Below are positions 55,094-55,907 of a DNA stretch of 55,907 nucleotides, one piece after another (position 1 is the stretch's first letter; the number at the start of each line of letters is the position of its first letter). Origin of the DNA: a virus; the IMG/VR virus record IMGVR_UViG_3300027976_000049, positions 1 through 55,907 of that record. One strand, written 5' to 3'. The notes below the pieces were generated by a model. That model saw only the letters and a list, made by a program, of their open reading frames with translations, had not been told where the DNA came from and did not search any database. Made by a program: the position numbers and the translations under genes.

Positions 55094-55907
55094 ATGTCTA
55101 GATTACCTTTTAAACAATTACAAGACGGAGCACAGAGTATATCCGGCACAGGTATAATAATATTAGAACCAAGTTCTATTGTTAGAATCGACACGGCTAC
55201 TATTGTAAATTTAGCGGATATCGTTAATAAAGAATATGTCGATATTAACATATTAGCACTAACTGCAAGTAACGGCCTTACTAAGACTGGAGTAGATACT
55301 AAATTAGGTGGAACTTTAACTGTAGATACTAATTTAGCTTTAGACTCTTTTACTCTAGGAATAACTGGAGAAGGTAACCTTAATACTGAAATTACTTTTC
55401 CCACCTCTATTGATTCTATTTTTGACCAAACTGGTGCAGATCTATTTGGATTAAAAGCTTTGGTTCCCCTTCCCAATGGAGTAAATGGAAAGGGTATAAT
55501 GTATGTTGAGGACGCATCTAATTTTATTGATAGTAATGCTGCTAGAATACTAGCAGGAAACCTTAGTGATTTTGGGTTGCCTGGAACAGGAACGGCTATT
55601 AGCATAGGAGTAGGCGATTTTAGTGGAAATATTGCAGATAACATTCTCGCTATGTTTACTGACTATGCTGCTGGTGAATCTACAATTTATGCTGGCACTA
55701 CAGGATATGATAGTGGAAATAGTATGATTGTGTTATCAGCCGATCACAATGACGATATAATATACTCAGGATTGCAATTACGAATTGGCGGTCCTACAGG
55801 TAATAAAGCAGTGATTTTACATAATGACAATTGGAGTGTACAAGATGATGTAAATAGTACAGGATATAGATTTCCTTGGGCAAATGGTACAGCAGGGCAG
55901 GTACTAG
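55094..55907 (+). CDS. Tail-fibre-like structural protein, partial at the window end
   Basis: At least 271 codons with no stop, running off the right edge. Begins MSRLPFKQLQDGAQSISGTG. The N-terminal ~60 residues (SSIVRIDTATIVNLADIVNK then EYVDINIL) resemble the attachment end of phage fibre proteins. It ends GYRFPWANGTAGQVL, the beginning of a 'W-NGTAGQVL-TDG' unit like that in the gene before, so the fibre shaft continues beyond the window. Confidence 0.75.
   Translation, partial: MSRLPFKQLQDGAQSISGTGIIILEPSSIVRIDTATIVNLADIVNKEYVDINILALTASNGLTKTGVDTKLGGTLTVDTNLALDSFTLGITGEGNLNTEITFPTSIDSIFDQTGADLFGLKALVPLPNGVNGKGIMYVEDASNFIDSNAARILAGNLSDFGLPGTGTAISIGVGDFSGNIADNILAMFTDYAAGESTIYAGTTGYDSGNSMIVLSADHNDDIIYSGLQLRIGGPTGNKAVILHNDNWSVQDDVNSTGYRFPWANGTAGQVL

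Noticed and set aside
54931-55644. 237-codon minus-strand frame across the two fibre genes
   Set aside because: It lies antisense to the end of one fibre gene and the open start of the next, both with late motifs and fibre signatures.
1-55907. tRNA genes, CRISPR arrays, insertion sequences
   Set aside because: No cloverleaf with a GTTCRA arm, no spaced repeat array and no transposase or terminal inverted repeats were found by reading; a tRNA or CRISPR search program would be decisive.

Overview
This window looks like part of a large, T4-type contractile-tailed phage genome (a myovirus, possibly jumbo-sized) infecting a member of the Bacteroidota, most likely a flavobacterium. The phage call rests on a T4 gp17-type terminase, a gp6/J-type baseplate wedge protein, a probable gp26-type baseplate protein, tail-fibre genes, a T4-type ATP-dependent DNA ligase, T4 endonuclease V (DenV), a T4-type DNA beta-glucosyltransferase and a small sigma factor in the role of gp55. 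The host call is inference: the DNA is strongly A+T rich by eye, genes lack Shine-Dalgarno sequences, and exported proteins carry signal peptides ending in ...SQ or ...AQE, as is usual in flavobacteria. No tRNA, CRISPR array or insertion sequence was seen.

Layout. 1-13.2 kb (all minus strand) is accessory and early DNA. It holds small phage-type proteins, several broken or duplicated genes, a four-gene lysis cassette (2.9-5.1 kb), a glucosaminidase, a nucleoside deoxyribosyltransferase-like protein, a UV-repair pair (UvsE and DenV), a truncated metallophosphoesterase, YopX-like, HAD, Cse60-like and cupin proteins. 13.2-37.5 kb (mixed strands) alternates virion-type genes carrying a shared N-terminal signature with metabolic or early genes (ligase, DUF4494, DUF6378, ClpP-like protease, glucosyltransferase, small exported proteins). 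37.5-52.2 kb (minus strand) is the structural block: tail and baseplate proteins, membrane proteins, sigma factor, terminase, baseplate wedge. 52.3-55.9 kb (plus strand) holds an amidoligase/beta-helix-like protein and two tail-fibre-like genes, the last running off the window.

How the parts fit. Two promoter-like motifs divide the genes. The first, [G/A]ATAAATAATA, resembles the T4 late promoter TATAAATA and sits just upstream of virion and lysis genes on both strands. The second, TTTAGTATAAT, precedes ligase, ClpP, glucosyltransferase, exported-protein and sigma-factor operons. The natural model is that the second class drives early/middle genes including the sigma factor, which then turns on the first class. 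In many cases the motif is so near the start codon that the mRNA would have little or no leader.

The most interesting observation is a set of at least ten otherwise unrelated proteins (13.2-37.5 kb) whose first 12-30 residues follow one pattern: an aromatic Phe/Tyr-x-x-Trp/Phe core followed by a site of the form [I/L/V/M]-x-E. This is the architecture of the T4 capsid-targeting sequence and gp21 prohead-protease cleavage site (for example T4 internal proteins beginning MKTYQEFIAEA). If correct, the phage packs a varied internal proteome into its head: a zinc metalloprotease, a Nudix hydrolase, a peptidase plus glucosaminidase, a pretoxin-like membrane protein, an annexin-motif protein and a very acidic core-like protein. 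These would be delivered to the host with the DNA. The head genes and prohead protease are outside the window, so this remains a sequence-based inference.
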